The notes below the pieces were generated by a model that was given only the letters and a program-made list of their open reading frames with translations, had not been told where the DNA came from and did not search any database. 64,000 bases of DNA from Planctomycetota bacterium (GTDB taxonomy: Bacteria > Planctomycetota > UBA1135 > GCA-002686595), in contig JAEUHZ010000021.1 of the NCBI GenBank assembly GCA_016795205.1, forward strand, positions 248,001 through 312,000, read 5' to 3'. The translations under genes and the position numbers were made by a program. Positions within the stretch are counted from its first letter, which is position 1. Every line of letters starts with the position of its first letter. This document shows positions 1 through 8,638 of this stretch, piece after piece.

Positions 1-1613
1 CCGAAGATCAGGGTCGAGACGATCCAGGCCACGATCGACACGCTCCCGGGCGCCACCTGCCGCCAGTTCATCGAGGTCAACCGGCGCAGCAGGTAGCCGC
101 GGAAGGCCAGCTCCTCCGCCAGCGGGAACACGACGACGTACCCGACGAGGCGCACGATGAACGAGAGCCGGCCCCAAACCCCCTCGCGAACCCACGCCAC
201 CTCGTCGGCGAGCTCGGCCGATCCGGGTGACGGCAGCGCCACCCAGGCCAGCGCGGCGGCGAGACCGAGCACGATCGCTGCGCCGAGTCGGCGGTCCTTC
301 TGGAGCTCGTACTCCCGCCAGAAGTAGAGCAGAGCGAGCGCTGCCAGGCTCGTGCGCACCGGCTCGAGCAGCGGCGCGCTTTCCTGGAAGGCCTGCGTGA
401 CCATCCCCGCGGCGACGGCCAGCAGGAACGGGGTCAGGTAGGCGGCCGTGGCGTCCCCGTGTGCTGCTTCGTCGGCTGCGAGGGGCGCATCCTCGCCCCG
501 CCAGAAGCAGTGCATGCGGCGCGAAACGGCGACGAGGCCGAGCGCCACGGCCGAGAACGACAGCGTGCCCGCGACCGAGTGAAACCCTCCGGCCGCCAAG
601 TCCGCGTGGCCGTGGCTCCCGAGGAGCGCGAGGCCGGCAAGCCGCAGCACGTTGACGAGCCACACGATGGAGACGCCGATCACCGGCAGGAGCAGGGCCA
701 TCGGGAAGCGCAGCTGCTGGCGGAACACCGCCAGGTACGCCACCAGGAACACGATGGCCAGGCCGATGCCCTCGAAGCCCGAGCACTGCGGCGCCACGCG
801 CACTTGGAACTCCGGGGTGCCGAAGACGAACTCAGCATCCGAGGCGTACGTCTCCGGCACGAACAGCGCCAGGCAGCGCACCGCCAGCCAGAGCGTCGGC
901 CCACGCAGCGGTTCGCGCAGATCGTCCGCGACGTACTTCCCCGCGAGCCAGGCGACCACGCCCAGGATCACGGCCCCGATGAGGAAACCCGCGCTGCGAC
1001 GCAGCCAGGCCAACAGGCTCGGGAGCGGCTGGCAGAGCAGCGCGGCGAAGACCGAAGTCGCCGCTGCGGCTGCAGCCCAAGCCAGCAGGACGAGCCCAGG
1101 CCGTTCCGCACCCGCCAGCTCCTCGTCGAAGACGCGCGTGCTGAGCCGAAAGAGGACTGCGAAGCTCGCGACCTGCGCCGCCAGCAGGCCCGCGATACGC
1201 GCCTTGGAGCGCGGTGCGCTGCTCGCGGATGGCGCGGGATGCGCCGCGTGCTGTGGGCCGAACAGCAGGAGTGCCGTGGCCACGGCCAGCAGGATCTGGG
1301 GCGCCACGTTCGCGCGCGCCATGAGCCGCAGCCAAGGGTCGGGCGAGTCCGCCAGCGGGATCCCCGTGAAGCTGCCGAGCAGCAACAGAAGCTCGGCGAG
1401 CAGCAGCGCGCCCGCCATGTAGATCCCACTCGAAGGGCGCGCCGCTGGCCCGGGCGCTCCGGCCCCCGCGGAGCTGCGCCCGGCGAGCCCGCCCGGCGAG
1501 CCCGGCGCGGAGACCCCGGGCTGGCCCGTGGGACCAGGGGGTTCGGCGGAGGGGCCGCTCGGAAGGCGGGGAGGCACGCTGCGGGTTTGCCTGAGTCCGG
1601 GGGCTCTGTCCAT
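1..1613 (-). CDS. xrtE: Exosortase E / CPBP protease fusion (VPEID-CTERM system), 3' partial
   Basis: This open frame runs off the left edge, so the C-terminus is missing. At least 537 residues are visible. The N-terminal half is a multi-spanning membrane protein with the exosortase triad: Cys277 in APQCSGFEGIG, Arg324 in NVLRLAGL and His345 in GGFHSVAG. The C-terminal part has the CPBP (Abi) intramembrane protease motif EELAFRGYLLRR, with Glu500-Glu501 and Arg505. This fusion is the known exosortase E architecture, which cleaves and sorts proteins ending in a VPEID-type signal. A candidate substrate is encoded immediately upstream (1828-2079). The first ~65 residues are Pro/Gly-rich and not membrane-like, so ATG 1418 is a plausible alternative start. 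The gene is the last visible one of the polysaccharide locus. Confidence 0.9.
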   Translation of the reverse strand, partial: MDRAPGLRQTRSVPPRLPSGPSAEPPGPTGQPGVSAPGSPGGLAGRSSAGAGAPGPAARPSSGIYMAGALLLAELLLLLGSFTGIPLADSPDPWLRLMARANVAPQILLAVATALLLFGPQHAAHPAPSASSAPRSKARIAGLLAAQVASFAVLFRLSTRVFDEELAGAERPGLVLLAWAAAAAATSVFAALLCQPLPSLLAWLRRSAGFLIGAVILGVVAWLAGKYVADDLREPLRGPTLWLAVRCLALFVPETYASDAEFVFGTPEFQVRVAPQCSGFEGIGLAIVFLVAYLAVFRQQLRFPMALLLPVIGVSIVWLVNVLRLAGLALLGSHGHADLAAGGFHSVAGTLSFSAVALGLVAVSRRMHCFWRGEDAPLAADEAAHGDATAAYLTPFLLAVAAGMVTQAFQESAPLLEPVRTSLAALALLYFWREYELQKDRRLGAAIVLGLAAALAWVALPSPGSAELADEVAWVREGVWGRLSFIVRLVGYVVVFPLAEELAFRGYLLRRLTSMNWRQVAPGSVSIVAWIVSTLIF

Positions 1614-1827
1614 GCCACCGGGGGGTTTCGGTCCTTCGGGCGGCAAGCCGTAGTCGAGGCGCTGGGCAACTCGGCGGGGCACCACGTCGAGTGCCCGGGA
1701 GGGTCAAGCGCCGTGTGGGCCGGTCAGGCCGTCGAACCGCACACGTCGCTCACGCCGGTCCTGCCGTGCAGGTCGCGAAGGATCACCGACCCGCGTGGCC
1801 GGGCGCGGGCCGGCCGACGCCCAGGGG

Positions 1828-2079
1828 TCAGCTCGACTTCACCCGGTTCGCACGCCGCCGCATGCGCGACGTGAGAATGAGCACTCCCCCCACGAGGAGC
1901 ACGGCCAAGCCGATCATCAGGTTGGGGTTGATCTCGGGTGCGTCGACGAGCGTCCCTCCGCCCGCCTGTTGCCCGCTGAGCCGCCTTCCCTGGGCCGCGG
2001 CGCTGGAGGCCAGGGCCCCCACGGCACCGAGCAACACCAGACCTTGGCGCCTCATCATCCGCGATCGAACTTCGATCAT
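1828..2079 (-). CDS. Small VPEID-CTERM-like sorting substrate
   Basis: This protein of 83 residues has an N-terminal signal peptide ending near ASSAAAQ and only about 20 residues of mature chain. The C-terminal tripartite signal follows: the motif APEINP (compare VPEID), one hydrophobic segment (about 20 residues, LMIGLAVLLVGGVLIL), then a basic tail RMRRRANR. That arrangement is the hallmark of a PEP/VPEID-CTERM exosortase substrate, and an exosortase E gene lies just downstream. ATG 2079 was chosen because a GGAG-like element precedes it closely; an in-frame GTG at 2088 is the alternative. Its role, perhaps as a dedicated surface or EPS-associated protein, is inferred from context only. Confidence 0.8.
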   Translation of the reverse strand: MIEVRSRMMRRQGLVLLGAVGALASSAAAQGRRLSGQQAGGGTLVDAPEINPNLMIGLAVLLVGGVLILTSRMRRRANRVKSS

Positions 2080-2142
2080 GCTCCGCACCTCGTTTCGCCC
2101 ACTCTGAGTCTAGCCGCCGATCCTGCCCCAGGCCGGTCGGAC

Positions 2143-3411
2143 CTATCGCGCTCCCCGTCCCGTGACCACAGCGGGAACGGTCAACGCCAGGATCTTGAGG
2201 TCGAGCCAGAAGCTCGCCTGCCTGCCGTAGCGCAGGTCCATGCGGACCCAGTCCTCGAACTGGATTTGGCTGCGTCCGCTGATCTGCCAGATGCAGGTCA
2301 GGCCTCCGGCCAGATCGAGGCGACGCCGTTGCCAGCGCGCGTACTCGCGGACCTCGTCGGGCAGGGGCGGGCGGGGTCCGACGAACGTCATGTCGCCCCG
2401 CAAGACGTTCCACAACTGCGGCAGCTCGTCGATGCTCGTCTTGCGCAGGATGCGACCGACCGGCGTGATGCGCGGGTCCCGCGTGACCTTGAACACCGGG
2501 CCGGTTTGCTCGTTGAGCGCCAGCAGGTCCTTCTTGCGGGCCTCGGCGTCCACGCACATCGTGCGCAGCTTGTAGAACGTGAACGGACGGCCGCCCTGGC
2601 CCATGCGCTGCTGCCGGAACAAGACCGGACCGGGCGACGTGCACTTGATCGCGATGCCGGCCGCGAGGAGCACCGGCGAGGCGATCAGCAGCCCGAGCCC
2701 GGCGAGGGCGACGTCCAGGGCTCGCGAGCAGGCCGACCGCCGCGGTTGGAGGACCGCGGCGAGCGGCGCGACTTCGACGCGCGGCGCGACCTCGACGCGC
2801 GGCACGGGACGCCGCTCGGGAGGCTCGGCTGAGACCGCGAGCGCCGCCGATCCGTCGAGCTCGAACGCCTCGAAGGGCGATCCGCTGCGGCGGCCCGCGC
2901 CGACCGTGCTCGGGCGGCGTTGCGCCCCGGACGACGGGCGGTCCGCCGGCCGGAGCCGCGGCCGTCGCGAGCCGCCCCGCGGCGTGTCGTCGTGGTCGGA
3001 GTCCTGGTCGGGGAGACGCTCCGCGGGGTAGGTGTAGATCCGCCACAGGGCTCCCGGCAGCGTCGGCAGGACCCGCTCGCGCAGGTCCTCCGTGACCTTG
3101 AGGGCGCCGGTCGAGTTCGTGTCTGCGAGCAGGATGCCGAGGCGGCTGCGGTCGAACCAACCGACCGCGTCCGTGTCGCGCACCCGACTCTGGATGCCGA
3201 ACAGGAAGCGCGTGGGATCGACATCGCCCCAGGCCGCGCGGCTGAGGTCGATCACGACCAGCGAAAGGTCGGAATCGACCCGGTCGGCGCGGCAACGTTC
3301 GCGGGCCAGCAACCGTCGGAACTCATCGCGGACCAGGATGTCCGGGACGACCGTCGGTGGATGTCGGGATACGAAGGCCTTGAGGTTCGAGAACCAGCGA
3401 GCGGAGATCAT
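2143..3411 (-). CDS. Polyprenyl-phosphate sugar-1-phosphate transferase (EPS initiating enzyme)
   Basis: This protein of 422 residues has a bacterial sugar transferase domain (PF02397 type) at about 225-420. A membrane helix (229-256) is followed by KLRTMCVDAE (281-290), RKTSIDELPQLWNVLRGD (323-340) and FVGPRPPL (343-350). This family transfers a sugar-1-phosphate onto undecaprenyl phosphate at the inner membrane, which starts repeat-unit assembly. Instead of the usual four N-terminal helices it has a soluble region (about 25-130) whose pattern (DEFRRLL, LSLVVIDLSR) loosely resembles a degenerate GGDEF fold. A disordered linker (135-225) joins the two parts. Such an N-terminus recalls the sugar transferases found beside exosortases. 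The initiating role is well supported; the function of the N-terminal domain is unknown. Confidence 0.87.
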   Translation of the reverse strand: MISARWFSNLKAFVSRHPPTVVPDILVRDEFRRLLARERCRADRVDSDLSLVVIDLSRAAWGDVDPTRFLFGIQSRVRDTDAVGWFDRSRLGILLADTNSTGALKVTEDLRERVLPTLPGALWRIYTYPAERLPDQDSDHDDTPRGGSRRPRLRPADRPSSGAQRRPSTVGAGRRSGSPFEAFELDGSAALAVSAEPPERRPVPRVEVAPRVEVAPLAAVLQPRRSACSRALDVALAGLGLLIASPVLLAAGIAIKCTSPGPVLFRQQRMGQGGRPFTFYKLRTMCVDAEARKKDLLALNEQTGPVFKVTRDPRITPVGRILRKTSIDELPQLWNVLRGDMTFVGPRPPLPDEVREYARWQRRRLDLAGGLTCIWQISGRSQIQFEDWVRMDLRYGRQASFWLDLKILALTVPAVVTGRGAR

Positions 3412-3825
3412 GAGTCACGCCCTGACGAGCAGCCGAACGGGGCTGGGCAGTGAGGAACGGGGGGGCGGCTGCGCGCGGGAGCTACGGAGCCGAGGCTTCT
3501 GAGGGTACCAAGCTGCAAGCAAACCGGCGAGCGGAATGCCAGGTCCGCCCGAACGCGGACAGTCCGTGAGGGGGCCGACCACGCGTCGATTCGACGCAGG
3601 AGGCTGGCAGGAAGTTCCGCAAGCCCGCAAAACCGACGGCCCGCGGGAAGTTGCTTCACGCGGGCCGCGCGCGGCCTCGCGAGTTGGCCGTTCCAGGGCT
3701 GGCGTGCGCGATGGGGGACCCGCTCTCGCCGCGTGCGCTCGACCACGCCGTCCCGGCCAGCCTCAGAGGGGGGCCTCCGGCTCGGAATCCAGACCGCGCG
3801 ATCGACCTGTCGCGCCTCGTCCTGT
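3412..3825. other. Intergenic gap inside the EPS locus (414 bp)
   Basis: No frame here has convincing protein character. It probably holds the promoter and leader of the sugar transferase-VPEID-xrtE unit. It contains a perfect 15-bp palindrome at 3583-3597. I looked for a cyclic-di-GMP riboswitch on the minus strand and could not support one. Confidence 0.4.
3583..3597. promoter_or_regulatory. Perfect 7-1-7 palindrome, possible operator
   Basis: The arms GCGTCGA and TCGACGC flank a single T. It lies about 170 bp upstream of the sugar transferase start in the largest gap of the EPS locus. It could bind a dimeric regulator; no cognate regulator is identified. Confidence 0.3.
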
Positions 3826-4524
3826 TCAGCCCCGCCTCCACCAACCGCGAATCCAGCGCGGCAGCTCCTCGCGGTGGCGGTTCAGGATCGTCCCGGCCAG
3901 TGGGCTGCCGGCCGCCTCGAGGGCCTGCACCATCGCGGCGGCGTCCTTCCGCAGCGTGTGACCTGCTGACCACACGGCGACGGTGCTGTCGACCGTCCAT
4001 AGGAGAGGCACTGTGCTCGGGTGGACGAGCACGGGGGCGACGTCGAGGAGCAGGTGGCGCCCCTGGGCCGCGCAGGTCTCCCCGATCGTGCGCGCCGCGT
4101 CGAGACCGAGTGCCGCCTCCCGCGCAACACCGACCGGCGGCCCGACCGCGTCTCCGCCGAAGGGCAGCAGCCACACGCCCGGCTCGTCGGTCGCCCGCAG
4201 GGCACCGGCGAGAGGCACCACGCCGCGTTGCACCTCGTCGAGGCCGGGCCCCGGCTCGAGCCCCAGGATCCTCGACAGCCCGGGCGTCGCGCCGTTGGCC
4301 TCGACGAGCACGACCTCCTCGCGCAGTTGGCGCGCGAGGCCGAGCGCGGCGCAGACCGCCACGGTCGTGGCTCCGTCGCCGTGCGCGCAGGCGCTGAAGG
4401 CCAGTCGCAGCGGGCGCGACGGTCGTCCGCCCGTCAGCAGGCCGGTCCACAGATTCGCGATGGCCGGCGCCAAGCCGGCGAAGGCCTCGCGCACGTGGGC
4501 CGCGCTGCCCGGGCCTGGTCTCAT
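3826..4524 (-). CDS. Degenerate CpsD/BY-kinase-like P-loop protein
   Basis: This protein of 232 residues resembles the cytoplasmic ATPase partner (CpsD/Wzc C-terminal domain) of polysaccharide co-polymerases. The fold signatures are recognisable but altered. The Walker A region reads AHGDGATT (47-54), without the invariant lysine of GxGKT/S. The second Walker motif is VVLVEANGATPGL (71-83), where the usual Asp is Glu. A hydrophobic LLLDVAP strand stands for Walker B. No C-terminal tyrosine cluster is visible. It overlaps the upstream GumC-like gene by 4 bp (ATGA), so the two are co-translated as in split Wzc systems. I infer a regulatory or structural partner rather than an active tyrosine kinase. 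ParA/MinD-like is the alternative family name. Confidence 0.75.
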   Translation of the reverse strand: MRPGPGSAAHVREAFAGLAPAIANLWTGLLTGGRPSRPLRLAFSACAHGDGATTVAVCAALGLARQLREEVVLVEANGATPGLSRILGLEPGPGLDEVQRGVVPLAGALRATDEPGVWLLPFGGDAVGPPVGVAREAALGLDAARTIGETCAAQGRHLLLDVAPVLVHPSTVPLLWTVDSTVAVWSAGHTLRKDAAAMVQALEAAGSPLAGTILNRHREELPRWIRGWWRRG

Positions 4525-6191
4525 GCCTGCGCTCGATGGGTTGCCCGCCCTCCGGCCGGGGTTCGCGCTGGCGGACCCGGGAGCTCGGGAACGACGCCCA
4601 GGAACGCCGTTCCGTGGATGCGGGCGACATCCTCGCGCGTGCGCAGTCGCTGATCGAGCGTCCGGAGCAGGAAGGCCAGGGCGATGCCGCAGGCCAAGCC
4701 CAGGAGGCCGCCGACGGCGACCAAGCGTCCGCGCTGGGGTCCGCTCTTCGTGAGCGGCACCGTCGCGGCCTGAAGCGGCCGCAGGTTGATCATGTTGACG
4801 CTGTCGAGCAAGTCCATCACGCTGACGCGCTCGCGTGCGGACAGGAACTGCGCGAGTCTCTGCCGGCTCTGCGTGGCGGCTGTCTCGAGCACGCGCAATG
4901 TCGGGACGCAGCGCTCCAACGAAACGAGCTGCTCGCGAACCTCGGCCAGGCGCTCGACACGCTTGTTCACGCTGCTGCGCAGTGCGACCTGCTCCTCACG
5001 GATCTCGTCGAGTTGCTCACGCAGGCGCAGGAAGCGCGGGTTGGGAGCCTCCTGGATCGTCTCGCCCGGCTGCAGGAACTCGGGGCGGCTGGCGAGCTCG
5101 GACTCGGTCGTCGCGATCTGAGAACTCAGGATGCTGCGCTGGGTCTCCAGCATCGCGGTCGTGAGATCACGCCGCCCCTCGAGCCCCATGAGGTCGTCGC
5201 GGAGTTGGAGCAGGCGCTGCTTGAGCCAGACGTGTTCCGAGTTCGGCACCGGCGTGCCTCGGACCCGGATTTCCTGCGTCCGCGGCTCCGCGGACAGCTC
5301 CTGCTGGACGAGCCGTTCTCGGGACTCCAGCGCCGAGAGCCGCGCGTTGTCCGCGGCGAGCTCGGACTCCACGGCGCCGAGGGCACTGAGGATCTGTTGC
5401 CGCTGGACCTCCGTGTCGTAGAAGCCGCAGTTCACGCGGTAGTCCGCCAAGGCCTCGTCCGCGAGGGTCGCCTGGGCCTGCGCCGACTGGACCTGCTCCT
5501 GGAGGAAGTCGAGCGAGCTGCCCGAGGAGAACACCGCCTGGTGGTGGACCAGCGCCTCGGCGATGAAGGCGTCGACCACGTCGGCCGAGAGCTGGGGGGA
5601 GTTCGTCGTGCACACGACCGTGATCACGCTCGATCCGCCCGAGCCCTGGATCTCGAGCGCGAAGCCCAGCGCTCGGACCGCCAACGCGACACAGCGCGCG
5701 CAGTGGTCGGGCGCATGGCCTGGACCCTCGGACCGGGAGCTCGAGTCCGAGAACCACCACGACTGGAAGCGGTGCAGCCAGCTCGGCTCGTTGCCCTCCG
5801 CGGCCGCCGCACCGGCCGGGTCGTAGCCCGCCAGGATCCGCTCGGGGCCCACCCGACGCGCCACGTTCTCGTAGACGATCGGGTTCGCGAGCAAGTGCAG
5901 CTCGTTGGCGATGGCCTCACGGCTGCTCAGCACGTCGCCGCGATCGCTCCCGACCACGCGTGACTCGGCCGTGCCCTGCTCGCGCGCGCCGACGCGCACG
6001 AGCAGCTTGCCGACGGACTCGTAGGTGTTGGGCCGGATGGCGCCCAGGAAGGCCCCGATGAGCAGCCCAAGCGCCAGGGTCAGCGCGATCCAGAGGCGGG
6101 CGCGCCACATGGGCACGAGCACACGGTCCACCACGTCGAAGCTCTCGTGGGGCTCCTCTTCCAGCGGCTCGAAGTGGCGCTCGACGCTCAC
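4521..6191 (-). CDS. GumC/Wzc-type chain-length determinant (polysaccharide co-polymerase)
   Basis: This protein of 556 residues has the classical layout: a short cytoplasmic N-terminus, a first membrane helix (about 31-51), the Wzz-type segment around PNTYESVGKLLVRVGA, and a long periplasmic coiled coil (about 210-440) rich in Leu/Glu/Arg heptads. A second helix lies near residues 500-522. It lacks a C-terminal kinase, which is supplied by the overlapping downstream P-loop protein. The family controls chain length and couples polymerisation to export through the outer-membrane Wza channel. It starts 7 bp after the wza-like gene, so translation is probably coupled. Confidence 0.88.
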   Translation of the reverse strand: MSVERHFEPLEEEPHESFDVVDRVLVPMWRARLWIALTLALGLLIGAFLGAIRPNTYESVGKLLVRVGAREQGTAESRVVGSDRGDVLSSREAIANELHLLANPIVYENVARRVGPERILAGYDPAGAAAAEGNEPSWLHRFQSWWFSDSSSRSEGPGHAPDHCARCVALAVRALGFALEIQGSGGSSVITVVCTTNSPQLSADVVDAFIAEALVHHQAVFSSGSSLDFLQEQVQSAQAQATLADEALADYRVNCGFYDTEVQRQQILSALGAVESELAADNARLSALESRERLVQQELSAEPRTQEIRVRGTPVPNSEHVWLKQRLLQLRDDLMGLEGRRDLTTAMLETQRSILSSQIATTESELASRPEFLQPGETIQEAPNPRFLRLREQLDEIREEQVALRSSVNKRVERLAEVREQLVSLERCVPTLRVLETAATQSRQRLAQFLSARERVSVMDLLDSVNMINLRPLQAATVPLTKSGPQRGRLVAVGGLLGLACGIALAFLLRTLDQRLRTREDVARIHGTAFLGVVPELPGPPARTPAGGRATHRAQA

Positions 6192-6198
6192 GCAGGGC

Positions 6199-6897
6199 TC
6201 AGTATGGAGACGGGATGAGGTAGGGGAACGGGATCATCAACCGCAGGTACTGGTCGACCCAGATGTTGATCTCGTCGATGGGCGTGTTGGGGATGAATAC
6301 GACGTCGTAGGGCTGGAGCAGGATCGGCTCGCTGCCCTTCCACGACTCGATCCCGGCATCGATGTTCCAGACGCGCTGGCGCCCCTCCTGGGCGACCCAC
6401 CGCACGAGCATCGTGTCCTCGAGCAGCGCCGTCGCCTTGCGATGGCCGCCCGCGAGGCCGAGCGCCTCGATCAGCGAGACCCGGCCCTCGATGGGGAAGG
6501 CTCCCGGCTCGTGGACCTCGCCATAGACGTAGATGCTGCGGGGCGCCAGCGCCGAGGTGCCGAGGGAGACTTCGAGCTGCGGGAACATGCTGGAGTAGGC
6601 CTCGCGCACGCGCGCCTCGGCCTCGGGGAGCGTCAGGCCGCCCAACTGCAGCTCGCCGATCGACAGGAAGCTGGCGCGTCCGTCGGGCCGCACGCGCACG
6701 GTCTGCCGCCACTCCTCCTTGTCGGGGAAGCGCGCCTCCAGCGTGTCCCCGGGCACGAGGCGCAGGGGCGCCGTGTCCAGCGTCGCGTTGATCTCGGGCG
6801 TGACCTCCGCCAGCGGTCGCCCGGGCGTGGCGCAGCCGCAGACCAGGAACAGCGCGACCACACACGCCGGCAGGGAGTGGAGCAGAGGGGATCTCAC
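6199..6897 (-). CDS. Wza-type polysaccharide export lipoprotein
   Basis: This protein of 232 residues has a lipoprotein signal ending at LFLVCGC (lipidated Cys22). It is followed by a Poly_export domain (LVPGDTLEARF... VRPDGRASFLSIGELQLGG) and an SLBB-like segment (IYVYGEVHEPGAFPI... SLIEALGLAGG). The C-terminus DVVFIPNTPID followed by a hydrophobic stretch fits the end of the export domain. It is shorter than E. coli Wza (about 380 residues), carrying one SLBB repeat rather than two. It forms the outer-membrane or outer periplasmic exit for the polymer and partners with the GumC-like protein encoded next to it. Confidence 0.88.
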   Translation of the reverse strand: MRSPLLHSLPACVVALFLVCGCATPGRPLAEVTPEINATLDTAPLRLVPGDTLEARFPDKEEWRQTVRVRPDGRASFLSIGELQLGGLTLPEAEARVREAYSSMFPQLEVSLGTSALAPRSIYVYGEVHEPGAFPIEGRVSLIEALGLAGGHRKATALLEDTMLVRWVAQEGRQRVWNIDAGIESWKGSEPILLQPYDVVFIPNTPIDEINIWVDQYLRLMIPFPYLIPSPY

Positions 6898-7018
6898 GGG
6901 CCTCGGGAATCGCAGGTGAGGTTCGGCCGCGGCAGGACTCTACCGCAGGCGAAAGACCCGCCGAGAACGGATTTCCGCCCCCCCGCTTGCGGGTGCCCGA
7001 GGCCCCGCGTGGGCCCGA

Positions 7019-8491
7019 TCACGCCGCCGCTGCTGCGGCCCGCGCGCGCAACTCGGCGACGAGGGGCACGGCGAGCGGTAGCCACACCGCCGTGACCGCG
7101 AGGAACACGACGCCGGCCGTCAGCGCGTCGTGCCACTCCCGGCCCGCGACGGCGATGCCCGCGCCGAGCCCGGCCGCCAGCGCGCAGGCCGCCGAGAGTC
7201 GCGCATCCTGCGCGAAGCCCAGGAGTCCGTGGGCGCGCGCGGTCGCCAGCGAGACGAGGTAGTGGAGCAGCGCCGATCCGACGTACCCACCGACCGCGCC
7301 CTCGAAGCCGCCCAGGGCGAAACCCACGGGGATCAGGAGCAGCATGCCGGCGAGCTTGCTCGCTCCGGCGACGGCCAGCATCCGCGACTGGCCCATGGCG
7401 AGCAGGAACATCTCGTTCGTGCTCACGAGCACGAAGAACCAGCCGGCGACGGCCAGCAACTGCAGGATCCAGCCCGCGGCGTGCCAGCGCTCGTCGTAGA
7501 GGATGCGGACGACGAGCGGCCCGCCGGCCATCAGGCCCGAGAGCATCCACCCGCCGCAGACGAGCAACGGCCGGCGCACGCGGACGAAGGCCGCGGCCAC
7601 GTCATCTCCGCGCTGGCGGATCCGGCTGATGAAGGGAAAGGCGACCTGGATCGCGATGCTGCCGACGGCGGTGGTGGGCAGCGCGGCGAGCATGGCCGCG
7701 ATGCTGTAGACCCCGAGCAGGGCGATCGGGATCATCTGCCCGAAGATCAAGCGGTCGGCCTGCTGGACCAGGAAGGTCAGCACCGTGCTCAGGAAGATCC
7801 AGCGGCCGAACTGGAACAGCGCCCGCACCGAGCGGGCCTCCCAAGCGAGCCGGTTTCCCGCCCCGGGCAGCAGCGCGTGGCTCAGGATCATCCGCATGAG
7901 GGCGTGCGCGATGCCGCCCGCGACGAGCGCCCACACCGAGCGGTCGACCCAGGCCCAGCTGACCATCGTCGCGAGCGAGAAGGCCTGTCCGCCGATCTCC
8001 ACGAAGAACAGCGAGCGCAGGTGCAAGTGGCGGTTCGCCGTGAAGAGCTTCGTGGAGTTGAGGCCCGCGATCAGCGCCGTGGTACCGGCCACCGGCAGGA
8101 CCCAGGCCAGGCGTGGATCGCCGTAGAACGCCGCGAAGGGCGCAGCCCCGGCGCAGCTCACGGCCCACAGCACGAAGCCGCGCACGACCTGCATGGTCCA
8201 GGCGGTGTCCAGGAAGCGCCGATCGTCGCCGCGCTCGTTCTGGACGATGCTCGGTCCGACCCCGATGTCGCTGAACAGGGCCAAGCCGACCAGGAAGGCG
8301 TTGACCAGAGCCATGAGGCCGAAGGCCTCCTCGAACAGCAGGCGCGAGAGCACGAGGTTGCCGGCCAGGCGCAGCAACTGCCCGCCGCCGAAGCTCGTCA
8401 TGGACCACACGGCGCCGCGCGTCGCGCGCGCGGAGAGCGAGCGCGTCGGGGCCTCGGCTTGGCCCGGGCTCGGCGGCGGCGCGCTCGTCAT
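7019..8491 (-). CDS. Wzx-type oligosaccharide flippase (MOP family)
   Basis: This protein of 490 residues has about 12-14 predicted membrane helices and the polysaccharide-biosynthesis flippase pattern near its start (RGAVWSMTSFGGGQLLRLAG, then LVLSRLL and FGLMALVNAFLVGLALFSDI). It would flip lipid-linked repeat units from the cytoplasmic to the periplasmic face. ATG 8491 was chosen because everything before it in frame is Arg/Pro-rich and not membrane-like, and the helices begin shortly after. It sits between the export genes and the decoration genes, as expected for a Wzx/Wzy-dependent pathway. No Wzy polymerase is evident in the window. Confidence 0.88.
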   Translation of the reverse strand: MTSAPPPSPGQAEAPTRSLSARATRGAVWSMTSFGGGQLLRLAGNLVLSRLLFEEAFGLMALVNAFLVGLALFSDIGVGPSIVQNERGDDRRFLDTAWTMQVVRGFVLWAVSCAGAAPFAAFYGDPRLAWVLPVAGTTALIAGLNSTKLFTANRHLHLRSLFFVEIGGQAFSLATMVSWAWVDRSVWALVAGGIAHALMRMILSHALLPGAGNRLAWEARSVRALFQFGRWIFLSTVLTFLVQQADRLIFGQMIPIALLGVYSIAAMLAALPTTAVGSIAIQVAFPFISRIRQRGDDVAAAFVRVRRPLLVCGGWMLSGLMAGGPLVVRILYDERWHAAGWILQLLAVAGWFFVLVSTNEMFLLAMGQSRMLAVAGASKLAGMLLLIPVGFALGGFEGAVGGYVGSALLHYLVSLATARAHGLLGFAQDARLSAACALAAGLGAGIAVAGREWHDALTAGVVFLAVTAVWLPLAVPLVAELRARAAAAAA

Positions 8492-8638
8492 CGCGCGCGG
8501 CTCACGCGGCCCACGGAAGCTCGCGCTGTCGGTCCGGAGTGGCTCGAGGAGGCGTGGCTCATGCGCGGGCAGGCATCCCGACCGGGGAAGGTAGCGTTCA
8601 GGCGGCGCAGTGGGATCGGGCCTGCGTGGGCGAACCAC

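Noticed and set aside
459..1874. Plus-strand frame of 471 codons at the left end
   Set aside because: It is antisense to the exosortase E gene, whose motifs in the minus strand are unmistakable.
3412..3825. Cyclic-di-GMP riboswitch before the EPS sugar transferase
   Set aside because: Some GCAAACC/GCAA-like pieces occur, but spacing, strand and the tetraloop-receptor helix do not fit.
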